Assembly: GCA_009823395.1 (NCBI GenBank)
Contig: CM020501.1
Location: 975,861 to 1,039,860, forward strand
From: Thamnaconus septentrionalis
Taxonomy: Eukaryota > Chordata > Actinopteri > Tetraodontiformes > Monacanthidae
Length of the DNA: 64,000 nucleotides
Direction of reading: 5' to 3'
The notes beneath the pieces are model-generated. The model ran no database searches. It saw only the letters and a program-made list of their open reading frames with translations, and had not been told where the DNA came from. Below, one piece after another: positions 34,661 through 46,225 of the stretch. The stretch's first letter is position 1. Every line of letters starts with the position of its first letter. The translations under genes and the position numbers were made by a program.

Positions 34661-35885
34661 CACTGATGCAAGAGGTCCCGAGGTATGACATCATCCCATC
34701 CAACGTTTCTCCTGCACAACTCTTGCAGGATGATCTCAACAACACGGGTGCAAGAAAGCCGAGCGGATCATACACTGAACTAGAGACAGACAACATTTCA
34801 CGCCTAGTGCATGACCTCTGGTGTACTGCCATTTGGAACTTGAATGTATCCTCCTCAACACACCACTGCAAACCAAGGGCTCTGCCATTGGGAAGTTCGT
34901 CTCTATCCATGTCAAGCTCCTTTAGGCCAGTAGCACGATGCTCCTCAGGCACCGCTTGCAGTACGTGCCGACTGTTGCTGACCCATTTCGTCAGCGTGAA
35001 TCCTCCTTTCTGACAGAGGGTGGTCAACTGCTTCACCATTGCCACCGCTTCTTCCTCAGATGCCACACTCTTTCGGCAGTCGTCCACATAGAAATTCTTC
35101 CTTACTGTCTGGATGACCTCTCTCGGACAGTTGGCCTGGTTGTCTTCAGCAGCTTTCCTAGATGGCACAGCTGGGAGATGAGACAGCACCAAACAGATGG
35201 ACAGTCATGCGGAACTCTGACACACCCTGGTTGAGGTCCCCATTGGGCCACCACAGGAACCGCAGGAAGTCTCTGTCTTCTTCTGGGACCCTGACTTGGT
35301 GATACATGGCTTGCACATCTCCCATAAATGCCACAGGTTGCTGCCTAAACCTCAGGAGGACTCCAAGCAATGTGCTGTTGAGGTTAGGGCCCTGCAAGAG
35401 TTGCTGATTTAGTGACACTCCCCTGAATGTTGCAGTGCAGTCAAACACAACCCGCAGAGTTTTCTTTCTGGGATGGTAGACACCATGGTGAGGAATATAC
35501 CAGACCTTGCCACTGCAACCTTTTACATGAGATGTCGGTACTGCTTCTGCATAACCTTTGTTCACCATCTCTTCCATGCTGCTACTGTACTCCTTGAAAA
35601 AGTGTTCATCTTTCATAAACCTTCGTTTTAAACTGTCCAGTCTTTGTTTTGCCACAGAGAAGTTGTTGGGCATATGCATGTCCTTTTTAGAGGAAGTTTG
35701 AGTTGGTAATGGTTGTCCTTAAGTGTTGCCGACCTTTCCATGATCTCCATGAACTTCATGTCCTCCCTTGACAGCCCCATCTCGTCTGTGGGCCTCTCGT
35801 TGAAGTCATGGTTGTATTGGTTAATCAGCATCTCCTCCAACTTGCGCACAGAAATTCGGTTGACCAGGGCTGACGTACACTCTGT
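34640..35885 (-). pseudogene. BEL/Pao reverse transcriptase, three frame breaks
   Basis: The fingers and palm contain VFDCTATFRG and GDVQAMYHQV (first catalytic Asp) in the frame 35158-35679. The YVDD box is at 35079-35090 in the next frame. Breaks are seen near 35885, at a five-T run near 35690 (one base short of the frame on both sides), near 35185 just before the region leading to YVDD, and near 34740. All catalytic Asp residues survive as sequence, but no single frame joins them. Confidence 0.88.
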
Positions 35886-36577
35886 GCCAGGACCGGACTC
35901 CCTTCATGCACAGGGCCGTTAATGACCCATCCCAGGACTGTTCTCACAGCATAAGGGCCATTCCTGCTGCTGTTAATGACCTCCCATGGCTCCAGTAGCT
36001 TGGGCGCATTGCTTCCAATCAGCAGGCCGACACCAGCCTTTATTTCTGGCATCTCTAACTTTGACAGATGTGGCCACCTTGTCAAGTCTCCTCTTGTCAC
36101 AATATGATCAGCGCTTACAGGCATGTTTTTCTGTGTGAGGGTTTCTGGAAGTTCATAAAACACATTATCGTTAATACCGGACACTTCTAAACCAAAGAGT
36201 GAATATGCTGGCACCACTCTTTCTTGTCCCATTGTGTGTAGAAGGAAGTGGGTTCGTCTTCCGTTGAGAAGAAGTTGTTGCATTAATCGCTCTGAGCAGA
36301 AAGTGGCTGAGCTGCCTGGATCCAAGAACGCGTAGGTCTCTATTATCTGGCCACCCTTTGCAGATTTGACTTGCACCGGCAGAACAGATAACACACAGCG
36401 GTCACTCCCGGCCCCTGTAAGGCCACATGTTTCAGCACACGAGCTTGCTGCAGACTCCTTGTCGAGTCCTGTGGAGGTGCTAACCGTTACTTTGACAGGT
36501 TCTGGTCTTGTATCGGCTGTCTCACTCTTATTAATGTGAAGAACGGTTGGATGTTTTTGACTGCATGTTTTGCATAC
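35886..36577 (-). pseudogene. BEL/Pao aspartic protease region
   Basis: Contains AFLDPGSSATFC, the protease active-site region with DPGS instead of the usual D-S/T-G-S/A; this variant is common in vertebrate Pao copies. It is separated from Gag only by a TGA at 36578-36580. The base change fits a CGA to TGA (CpG) decay. The sequence then remains open through a further Cys-rich segment (CKTC). Confidence 0.8.
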
Positions 36578-38214
36578 TCAGCGTTTGTCACAATTTCGAC
36601 TCCTGTGCCCAGCACGCAGGCAACCAAAGCAGAGATCCTTCTCCTTTAGAAGGGTAATTTTGTCTCTGTGCTTCTTGCGTCTGAACTGCTGACAGAGTTC
36701 TAATGGGTGACTTTGACTACAGCAAACACAGGTTGAGACTGCTGCAGAGTAGCGCCTTGATGGAATGTTTCTGGGGCCTCTGTCATGCTCTACGTCCAGC
36801 GATGCAACTGTCGTAGCATAGTTCCCCCTTTTAGCTCTCTGCTCTGGATGTGACAGTGGCCTATTGCCAGGCCTTCCTCGAGCCGACTCTGCAGGTGAAT
36901 CACTGATGTTGCCATACAGAGGATCTGGAAGCATTCGCACATGCCTCTCAACGATATTGACCAGATCCTTGAACTGGGCTCGATTTCCTGTCGTTTCCCC
37001 TATATCGTGTGCAACGGTCCTCCATCGTTCCCAGAGTTTGAACGGCAGTTTAGAGACGACAGCCCTGATGTTGCTTGGCATGTCCAACTCTTGCATGTAC
37101 ACAAACTCCTCCATCACATTGCAACAGCCTCGCAAAAGCAGGGAAAACGATTGCAAAGCTTTGACGTCTTCGTTCCGCACTGGAGGCCAGGACAAAGCCT
37201 TTTCGATGTATGCCACAGCGACCTTGTATTTGCAGCCAAAGTGTTGTTGCAGCAACTGCTTTGGTGTCATATGCAAGCAACTACGCACGAGCTCTCTTGG
37301 CTGCCGCCCTTATGAACGAGATGTACTGAAGAGGGTCTCCATCAAACAAAGGAATGTCCCTTGCTGGCAGTGACGATAGACGTTGTTGTTGGACAAGAGA
37401 TGATGTTATTTCGTTTTGCCTTCGCATCAGTGAGAAGAGCTCTCCATTTGGTCTCTGCTCCGGTGTTGGAATGTTGATTTGAAGGGATTGTTGCCCTGCA
37501 GTCTTATAGCTGCCCCTATTCAACCTAGTCCAGTCCTCCTCCTGTGGTCTGGGTGTAAGGTGTTGGCTTGCCCTATACTGCGGTGCCTCACCTATGACTG
37601 GGCACTTTGCAGACGCTGCTTGCTTCTGTGGTGGTTGTGGTTTAGTTTGAGGTTCATAGTAAAATTCATTTGCCGTAGGATCCAGTGTGTGTTTGGGTAC
37701 TGATCTTTGCATTCCCTTTTTGCAATAGGAGTTCATTGCATTTGATGCTTTAGCACAGCTGTGGTTGTCTGAGGCCTGTAACACTGCAAGTTTAGCAGTG
37801 GATTCAGCGAGCATTGTCTCCAGCTCTTGCTGCTCCCTTTTCCTTCTGATCTGCTGCTCTTGTTCCTCCAGTGCATGCTTTTGCTTTAAAGCTGCCATTC
37901 GAGCAAGCAGTGCAGCCTTTTCTTACATTGCTGGCCTTATTAAACTTAGTTTTCCTTTCATTTTGCAGACGTTCAAGTTTTTCAGAAAATGCCTTTGCAG
38001 TCAATTTGACAACACGTTTTTCCTTTCGGCCTGCAGCATCATGATCAACACCGTTCAAGTCAGCGGACGGCTCCACGGGCCCGTCCCGAGTCTCGCGCTC
38101 CTCCATACCGCCCACAATTGTTTGCACCAATAGGAGAGCCGGTACGCAAAGTTGTAGCAACGCAGCTACGTTCGCGGCAGTATTCAAACAAAGTAGCAAC
38201 GTTGCCTGCCCCAC
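36578..38214 (-). pseudogene. BEL/Pao gag, frameshifted
   Basis: Three frames in succession: 38214-37804 (Lys/Glu-rich start, likely Met near 38106), 37898-37281 (coiled-coil-like KQKHALEEQEQQIRRKREQQ and a Pro/Gln linker) and 37288-36578 (capsid-like helices, then zinc knuckles). The knuckles read CVCCSQSHPLELC and CFGCLRAGHRSRNC; the second is a perfect CX2CX4HX4C. The first break sits in an A-run near 37920. The second, near 37295, appears to remove sequence as well as shift frame. Confidence 0.85.
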
Positions 38215-38619
38215 ATGTCACCAATGCACTGGATTTCTCTCGCTGCACATACCTTACGTTGGGCGCCATTGGCTTCTAATGCGTTGATCTTCGTCGAGAA
38301 TCGGCGTCCTCCTCGCTTATCCTGACGAACGGCGTATTCCTTTAGAAGTCTGAAGTAGCTCCACAGCAGCAGCAATAATTCCACAAGCTCAGCCAGACGC
38401 ACACCAAAAAAGCCCCCACTCGAACCTATGAGTGAGCGAATTCCTCCTGTGGCGATGACGTGAAGTACTCCCAAACAAAATTCCTCCGTCTGGCTGCAAA
38501 CCTCTTGGCTCTTCCGACGCCTTCACCAGAACGCACGTCGCTCAGCCTTGACTCCTCTTCAGCGCCTGGATTCCCCTCGTCTTCGTCCTCGGCTTGAAGC
38601 AAGAGTTTCCGACTTCATT

Positions 38620-38952
38620 TGTAGAGGCTAAGCCTACCGCTTGAAGCCCCTGAGATGATTGCGTGTTGGGCACCTGTTCGACGCGCTTGCAACAAGTCGC
38701 ATCGTTGATGTCCACAAAAGATGACGAGATTTATTTGTTTGCAAAGACGGGTTTATTGCAAATCACCCTGGCCCATGCAACAAACAATTCATTGGACGCC
38801 TGATGTAGCAGTGCGGTCGGAAACTATTGGTGCTCCACCCATCAGGCAACCTCTAACACCTGTGTTGTTGCTCCAACTTAAATGGGTGTGACACCAATTA
38901 AACTGGAGTGCCACATTGTGGACAAACACAATGGCAGAGAATGGCTCTTACA
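38620..38952 (-). repeat. 5' LTR of the BEL/Pao element
   Basis: Full LTR; lacks the 22-base segment present in the other LTR. The 5-bp TSD follows at 38953. Confidence 0.95.
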
Positions 38953-39127
38953 GTAGTAACAACTCAGTGTTGCTAAAGTAAAGAATTTCAGTTTATTGCC
39001 TCAGGAAAGTGTCCCTGTCGCCCCCTGGTGCTAACAAAACGTGGCCTACCTGGAAGTTGAAGAACTTTTTTGCTATTGTTTTTTTTTTTTTTTTTTGTTT
39101 ATTGAAAAAATGATTTGAAGTCAGTTT

Positions 39128-41625
39128 GATGATGATGATGTTATCCGGAGTCGGTTCGGGGGAGCAGCAGTCTCAGCAGAGACACCCAGACTTGCCTGGC
39201 ACCAGTCACCTCCTTCAGCTCATTCAGCGGGACCTCAACGCGTCCCGAGGCCAGCCAAGAGACGTAGTCCCTCCAGCGTGTCCTGGGTCTTCCTTGAGGC
39301 CTCCCGGTGGGACATGCCCGTACCACCTCTCCAGGGAGGTGTCCAGTAGGCATCCGAAAGAGATGTCCGAGTCACCTCAGCTGGCCCATCTCGATGTGGA
39401 GGAGCAGCGGCTCTGTACTCCAAGCTCCTCACCCTGTCCATAAGAGTGCGCCAAGCCACCCTATGGAGGAAACTCATTTCGGCCGCTTGTATCCTCGATC
39501 TAATTCTTTTTGCTCATTTCCCAAAGCTCGTGACCAAGGGCAAGCAAGGGTGAGAACGTAGATTGACCAGTAAACCATGAGCCTTTCGGCCTAGCTCTTT
39601 CTTCACCACGACAGATCGGTACAGTGACCGCATCGCTGCAGATGCCGCACCAATCTGCCTGTTGATCTCGCGCTCCATCTTTCCCTCACTCGTGAACAAG
39701 ACCCCGAGATACTTGAACTCCTCCACTTGAGGCAGGGTCTCTGCACTGACAAAAGAGGGCAAGCCACCTTCTTTTGGTCGAGAACCATGGCCTTAGACTT
39801 GGAGGAGCTCATTCTCATCCCAGCCGCTTCCCACTCGTCTGCGAACCGCCCCAGTGCACATTGTAGGTCTTGGCTCGATGGAGCCAACATGACCACATCA
39901 TCTGCAAAAAGCAGAGATGCAAAGCGAACCATACTCCTGCTCCGATCCCCCCACACGGGTGAACATCTTCTCCAAATCCAGCACATGTGGACTGGTTGGG
40001 CGAACTCCCATGAACCCCTCGAGCACCCGACAGGGAGTGTGGAGCTGGTTCAGTGTTCCAGTTCCAGTGTTCTGGAACACTGGACCATTGTTCCTCCTGA
40101 ATCCGAGTTTCGACTATCGGCTGTATCCTCCTCTCCAGCACCCTGGAATAGACTTTACCGGGGAGGCTGAGGAGTGTGATTCCTCTGTAATCAGAGCACA
40201 CCCTCCGGTCCCCCTTCTTAAAAAGTGGAAACACACCCCGGTGTGCCAATCCAGAGGCACTGTCACTAACCGCCAAGTGATGTTACAGAGATGTGTCAGC
40301 CACGACAGTTCCTGCACATCCAGAGGGTGGATCTCATCAACCCCCGGCACCTTACCACGAGGAGCTTTCTGACCACCTCGGTGACTTCAGCTTGGGTAAT
40401 GAACGAGTCCTCCCCCGAGTCCACTACCTCTGCTTCCTCAGCAGAAGACGTTACGGCGGGATTAAGGAGATCCTCGAAGTGTTTCTTCCACCGCCGGACA
40501 ACATCCCAAGTCGAAGTCAACAGCTCTCCACCTGCTCCATAAACAGTGCTGGTGGCGAACTGCTTCCACCTCCTGAGGCGCTGGACAGTTTGCCAGAACC
40601 TCTTCGAGGCCAACCGATAATCCTTCTCCGTGGCCTCCCTGAACTCTACTCAGGCCAGAGTTTTAGCCTCCACTACTGCCCGAGCTGCAGCATGCTTGGC
40701 CTGCCGGTAGCCATCAGCTGCTTCAGGGGTCCCACGAGCCAACATGGCTTGATAGGACTCCTTCTTCAGCTTGACAGCATCCCTTGCTTCCGGTGTCCAC
40801 CACTGGGTCCGGGAGTTGCTGCCGCGACAGGCACCTTACGAGACCTTACGACCACAGCTACGAGCAGCTGTGTTGACAATAGAGGTGGAGAACATGGTCC
40901 ATTCGGACTCAATGTCTCCAACCTCCCCTGGGATCTGGGAGAAGCTCTCCCGGAGGTGGGAGTTGAAGACCACACTGACAGAGGACTCAACCAGATGTTC
41001 CCAACAGACCCTCACGATATGCTTGAGCCTGCCGAGTCTCTCCAGTCCCCTCCCCCACCAGTGGATCCAACTCACCACCAGGTAGTAATCAGTTGACAGC
41101 TCAGCCCCTCTCTTCACCCGAGTGTCCAAGACGCATGGATGGAGGTCAGATCAACAAAGTCAATCATCAACCTCCGTCCCAGGGTATCCTGATGTCAAGT
41201 GCACCAGTGGATACCCTTGTGCTCGAACATGGTGTACGTTATGGACAAACTGTGACTAGTACAAAAGTCCAGCAACAGAACATTGCTCGGGTTCAGATCA
41301 GGAAGGCTGTTCCTCTGAATCATGCGATTCCAAGTCTCACTGTTGTTGCCCACATGTGCGTTGAAATCCCCTAGCAGGACAACGGAGTCCTCAGTTGGAG
41401 CACCATCCAGCATCCCTCCCAGGGACTCCAAGAAGGCCGGGCAGTCTGCAGTGCTATTTGGGCCATAGGCCGAAATCACAGTGAGAGACCTGTCCCGAAC
41501 CTGAAGGCGCAGGGACGCGTCCCTCTTGTTCACCGGGGTGAACTCCAACACATGGCAGTTCAGCTGTGGGGCAATAAGCAAGCCCACACCTGCCTGCCTG
41601 CCGCCGCCGCCACCAGCCCACCGCC
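39128..41625 (-). mobile_element. RTE-like non-LTR retrotransposon remnant
   Basis: On the minus strand, an AP endonuclease domain (41587-41195, with [11 protein letters not shown]) precedes a linker and reverse transcriptase pieces, and it ends in GGATAAC followed by an ATC-repeat tail (39128-39145). Short repeat tails after CCGGATAA are characteristic of a very abundant teleost RTE-type LINE. I am not sure of the clade name. The 5' end is truncated near a GCC-rich patch at 41600-41625. I could not find a clear TSD. Confidence 0.8.
39128..41625 (-). pseudogene. RTE-like endonuclease/reverse transcriptase, multiply broken
   Basis: The endonuclease keeps SAYGPNS and [11 protein letters not shown]. 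The RT begins with FKKGDRRVCSDYRGITLLS (about 40175-40235). LDLEKMFTRV follows near 39950-40000, and the catalytic LLFADDVVML is at about 39888-39914, with FADD codons at 39897-39908. The stretch between LEKMFTRV and LLFADD is far too short: the conserved block with the R-Q-G motif is deleted. At least five frame changes occur. The C-terminal part resumes with EFKYLGVLFTSEGKMER and GRPRTRWRDY. Not functional. Confidence 0.82.
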
Positions 41626-41639
41626 GCTCACCGTGGCTC

Positions 41640-42660
41640 AGCGCTTTCAGATATTTACAAAATTATTCTTTCCATCCACAACTGTCATTACAGACATTGA
41701 CAGAGACGATCTTCCTCGGACGAATTACGTCACTTTTGTCATTCATGTGTATGGGGTTTCTCATGACTGACATCTCCAATTCAGGGGCAGATGTCCGTAA
41801 ATCATATTGCAGATATCAACAACTGAATTGTGAATACTATACACTTTCAGATATCGATTACATTCAGATATACAGTTTAATTCTGACTAGCCAGAATTCC
41901 AGATCGAGATATCTTCATTTCATCTCAGTTACAGTTTTCTACACCAACACCCCCCCTTTTTAACAAGATATCTTTAAGTTTGGAAAACTCACAATGTCAC
42001 TGTAGATACCTTTAATTTTGCCTATTACAGACATCTGCAATGACGTCACTGAAATTGTTATTAAGTGCATTGCATATCTTAAATGACAATTATAGATATC
42101 TGTAATTCAGTTTTGACTGGGCAGAATTAAAGTTTATGATATCTGCAACCTAGTTTTGCCTTGTCAAAACTGTAGTTCAAGATATCCATGATTACATTCT
42201 GACTAGGCAGAATTGTAAGTTTTGGATATCTCTAATCCAAATTCATTTCCATCCATCCATCCATTTTCTATACCCGCTTATTCCTGTTCAGGGTCACGGG
42301 GGTCTGCTGGAGCCTATCCCAGCTGTCTTAGGGCGAAGGCAGGGTACACCCTGGACAAGTCGCCAGTTCATCGCAGGGCCACATAGAGACAGACAACCAT
42401 TCACACTCACATGCACACCTACGGACAATTTAGAGTGTTCAATTGACCTCACATGCATGTTTTTGGACTGTGGGAGGAAGCCGGAGAACCCGGAGAGAAC
42501 CCACGCAGACACAGGGAGAACATGCAAACTCCATACAGAAAGGTCACAGGTCCGGGCCCCGGAATCGAACCCACGACCTTCTTGCTGTGAGGCGGCAGCG
42601 CTAACCACTGCGCCACCATGTCGCCCAAATTCATTTCAAGATATCTATATTATGATTGGT
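41640..42660. repeat. Palindrome-rich tandem repeat element (GATATC / TCTGACTAG units)
   Basis: Units of roughly 55-60 bases carry AGATATC-type motifs and ATTCTGACTAGCCAGAATT-type near-palindromes, seen near 41880, 42115, 42150 and 42205. After the SINE insertion the series resumes with AAGATATCTATATT. It looks like a fish miniature element or satellite-like repeat, not named here. Confidence 0.65.
42250..42624 (-). mobile_element. tRNA-derived SINE with 13-bp TSD
   Basis: On the minus strand the element starts near a pol III A box TGGCGCAGTGG (42605-42615) and a perfect B box GGTTCGATTCC (42561-42571). It ends in an ATGG repeat tail after AAGCGGGTATAGAAA. Direct repeats CCAAATTCATTTC flank it exactly (42237-42249 and 42625-42637). 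The body matches a very common teleost family whose 3' part (CTGGGATAGGCTCCAGC) is LINE-related. Confidence 0.9.
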
Positions 42661-44199
42661 GGGAGGGATGACCCCTGACCTGCATGTCCATGGTGGGTGT
42701 TCCTGTAGCTCCCCCCCTTCGTCCTCCTCCTCCTCCTGCTCCTCGTCTTTCTCCTCCACCTCCCAGGTGGAGGAGGTCCATTGGTCCTCCTATCGCTCTG
42801 AGTGGCTGAGTCTGACCGCATGTGACCTGACGAACCCTCAGTTCTTGCTTCTCTGCGCCTGGTTCAACAGGTCCCGCAGCCCGGAGAACTCGCAGGCCAT
42901 TGGTTCGCGGTGACATCATGCACCTGATGACTGCCACCACCGTCCTCCTCCTCCTGCTCCACCTCCTCGTGGTCCAGGCAGTCTGCCAGGCAGCATGAGC
43001 TCATACGTCCTTGGAGGAAGAACGAGAAGGAGGGTGATGGTGATGGTGGCGGCGGCAGTTGCGGCGAGCATCTTTCCTGGCTAAGTGGACCCCTGATGAA
43101 TGAAAGCCAGACACTTTTTATTCTCTATGTGCAGCAGGAGAAGATGAAGAGGAAGAGCGCTGCCTTCTTCACGTCTCGCCCCCTGTCTGACACTAGTGAG
43201 CAACAATCTCAATAATATTAAAAACATCTAGCTTTATTTTTATTTTTATTTTAGTTATGTATTTGTGGCCTTGTTTGGAGGCAACAAGTTCAAAACAAAA
43301 CCACCCCAACTTGATCTGCTTGTTTCTACACAAACTTTAGTGGTTTTGTGTGACCTCTGCCCTGGTCACCCCCAGGCTGCCTGTGATTGGTGGTCTGAAT
43401 TTAAAGACATAATAAGAATAAATCTGCTGTTCATCACCATCTCACGTTGCTCCCTTAATATAATAGCCTTTGACAGTAATTCATCACTTTTTTTTTTCGA
43501 AAAAAGATGCGTTTCTTTCAAAAAAGAGAGAAAGACTGCATGACCCCCATGAGAGATGAACAATAACATATATTTTGTAATACGCTGATCTCTTGTGGAC
43601 GAATTTGTGAACTACAAATCGAAGCGGACACGGAAACGACAACGTCCGTTGGTCAATAAAACTGAGAGAAAAAAAACTGTAATCCATATTTCTTTGAATG
43701 TATTTAACACATTTGTACGTGGATTAAAAGAACAGTTATCTTTTATTTTTGTCTTCTATTTGTTCTCAGATTTGTTCTCTTGAGTGAGAAGATACTGAGG
43801 AAACGTAGGTTTATGGTGAAAGAGCACCACCAAGTGGCCAGAACCGATATGACGTTTGACCTTTTTTCAGCGGCATCGTCGTCGGCATCGTAGAATGTAT
43901 AATAAATGGGTAAATAGATAAATGAATAAAATGAAAGGGCAGTGAAACAACTCATTTATATTGATTTTGTTGTGAAATTGTGTTGACACAATCGCAAAAG
44001 TGGTAGAAAATAAAATACAGTTTAATAAGGTTGAGACTCATGTGGGCCTCAGTCTGGGTCACATGACAGGAAGGAAACCAAATCTAGCATGATTTTTTTT
44101 TGTTTTTTTTTTAAAATAAAAAATATTTTTTTTAATTTGACCTGTGCCTCTAAACGCACTCAGTGAATGAAGTTGACTTGATACTTTCTATTGGCTTTT
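42660..44199. other. Intergenic sequence without a recognisable gene
   Basis: Contains a short inverted T-run/A-run (TTTTTTCGAAAAAA, around 43493-43506), CT-rich patches and AT-rich sequence. No exon or named repeat. Confidence 0.5.
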
Positions 44200-45165
44200 C
44201 CTGCATCGCCCTCCTCCTCCTCTCCTCTAATCACTTGAGCTTTCTTTCAGGTCTTGACCACCTCTGCCTCCTCCTCCACCACCACCTCCTCCCTCTCCTT
44301 CAATACCACCCCCTCTTGGCTCCTCCTCCCTCTCCTTCACCCCCCCCCCAGCTCCTCCTCCCCGTCCATCCCCTTTCCTTTCCTCTCAACCTCTCCTCCT
44401 CTTCCTCCATCTTTCACACATTTCTATCACTCCATCCCTTTCTCCACTGTTCCTCTCTCCTCCTCCACCAATCACTCCCTCCTCCCTGCCATCAATTTGA
44501 CTTTTACATGCACTTACAGATCATGACCACCACCACCTCCTCCTACCCCTCCTCTCCCACTCCCCCCACTACATCCTCCTCCTCCACCACCTCTACCTAT
44601 TCCACCTCCTCTCCCATCTCATCCCTCTCCTCCTCTACCCTATCCTCTTCCTCCTCTCCCACTTCTTCCTCTTCCTCCTTCTCTCCCTCCTCCTCCCCCT
44701 CCCCCACCTCTTCCACCTCTATCCTCTCCTTGTCCTCTCCTTCTCTCCCACCTCCTTCTCCTCAACCTCTTCTTCCTCCTCTACCCTCTCCTCCTCTCCC
44801 ACCTCATTCTCCTCACCCTCTTCTTCCTCCTCTACCTTCTCCTCCTTCTCTCCCGCCACCTCCTCCTCCTCCTCCTCACCCTCTTCTTCCTCATCTACCC
44901 TCTCCTAGTTCTCTCCCACCTGCTCCTCTTCTCCTCCTCCTCCCCTTCCTCCTCTTCTCGCACCTCCTCCCCTTCCTTCTCCTCTCCCACCTCCTCCTCT
45001 TCCTTTACCCTCTCCTTCTCCTCCTCTCCCACTTCCTCCTTCTCTCCTACCTCCTCCTCTTCTCCTCCACCTCCTCCTCCTCCCCTTCCTTCTCCTCTCC
45101 CACCTCCTCCTCCTACCCTCCCGCCTCCTCTTCCTCCTCCTCCTCTTCCTCCTGGCCGTGCCCTG
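44200..45165 (+). repeat. Polypyrimidine TCC/CTT tract, nearly 1 kb
   Basis: Overwhelmingly C and T on the plus strand, in degenerate TCC, TCTCC and TTCC units. A 335-codon Ser/Pro/Leu frame across it is explained by composition. Confidence 0.93.
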
Positions 45166-45435
45166 GCTGAGTAATTGAAGTAATTTCCCACCTTGGCTAT
45201 GATGAATGTGCGCCGCTCTCTCGCCGTGCCCTTCTACTTTAGCCGGCCTAATTAAAGAAAACATTCCATGATTGCCTATTTTTCCCGGAGCGTGACAAGC
45301 TATTATTCTCCCCAGCACCTGATTAGAGACTTATTATGCTTAGATTTAGATTGATTTAACCAGGCAGTCTAATAAAGCTCTACTTGGGCTTTGATTTAAA
45401 GTGGGCGAATTGCAGGTTTTGGACTCGGTCACGGT
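45165..45435. other. Candidate conserved non-coding block (many TAAT cores)
   Basis: Unique-looking sequence with GAGTAATTGAAGTAATTTCC, CCTAATTAAAG, CCTGATTAGAGACTTATTAT and CTAATAAAGC. It follows a simple repeat with a sharp change of texture. A strong candidate for a developmental enhancer; conservation not tested. Confidence 0.5.
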
Positions 45436-45639
45436 GTGTAATTGTTATTACTGCTCCATGATACGGCGGGCCGGGGTGTGGGGGGTGGGCGGCGGGGTTG
45501 AGGAGGGGAGTAGTAGACTTCTGGGGAAATTGAATTAGAAAATTAGAAGGTCACTGCGGCGAAACAACAGGTGACATTTTGGTGGGGAGGATAGAGTTGT
45601 CGGGGGGAGGGAGGGGTGAGGATGGGGAGGAAAGGGGGA

Positions 45640-45740
45640 GAGGTCTGGCCAGCGGTTTGTCCCAAACGATAAATCACATCCATCAACGTGACATATTTCT
45701 ATCAGAGCAAGATTAATCTCTCCATCAGCGGAGCGAAGGG
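45640..45740. other. Candidate conserved non-coding block
   Basis: ACGATAAATCACATCC and CAAGATTAATCTCTCCATC (bicoid/GATA-like TAATC cores) in unique-looking sequence bounded by G-rich repeats. Confidence 0.35.
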
Positions 45741-46079
45741 CCCACGTGGCTCAGACTGGGAGGGGGGGGGCGGGCGGGCCAGAGGGATCGCCCCCCCTCC
45801 CTCCCCACCTGCCTGCCAGTGTGAGTCCCTGCTGCTGGTCCAGGTGGCGCTGGTGACTGCAGGTGTGTGCAAAACAAAAAATCTAAAAACAACAAGCTTT
45901 AGTTTTTTTTAGAGTTTTTTTTTGCAAAATAAAGCAAAAACAAACTAAAATTTTAGAAAAGGTATTTAATTTTGTTTTTAAAGATTTCACTTGAAGTAAA
46001 CACAACAAAGAAATGCAAAGGCACCAGAAACTGTAAAAAACCTCAGATGGGTCCAGTCCAGCCAGAGGTCAGAGGTCAC

Positions 46080-46194
46080 GACCCTAGCGATAACGTGCCC
46101 TCCCGTCTTTCTTCCTGCTGCGAGTGCTGCCTGTTAATTTTTTTTTCTTTTTGTGGCTTGATGGACGAGCGCCGCTCACATCTTGTTAGCATCA

Positions 46195-46225
<31 letters not shown>

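Larger units (their letters stand above)
32104..38952 (-). mobile_element. BEL/Pao LTR retrotransposon, nearly full length, defective
   Basis: Two LTRs in direct orientation (32104-32458 and 38620-38952) begin TGTAGAGG and end CTCTTACA as written on the plus strand. A 5-bp duplication GTAGT flanks the whole (32099-32103 and 38953-38957), the usual size for BEL/Pao. On the minus strand the order is gag with zinc knuckles, aspartic protease, reverse transcriptase with YVDD, RNase H, then integrase with an H2C2 finger. This order, and the long spacer between RNase H and integrase, are those of BEL/Pao. A purine-rich stretch (AGGGGCCGGGG on the minus strand, 32459-32470) directly precedes the 3' LTR and is the likely polypurine tract. 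I could not identify a primer-binding site. Frames are broken at several places, so the copy is dead. Confidence 0.95.

Noticed and set aside
42555..42620. tRNA gene
   Set aside because: A and B boxes are present, but they are the head of a SINE with a TSD and an ATGG tail, and no cloverleaf with a proper acceptor stem is seen.
44163..45170. 335-codon plus-strand reading frame
   Set aside because: Composed of Ser, Pro, Leu and Thr from a polypyrimidine tract; no domain, and open only because the tract lacks stop codons.
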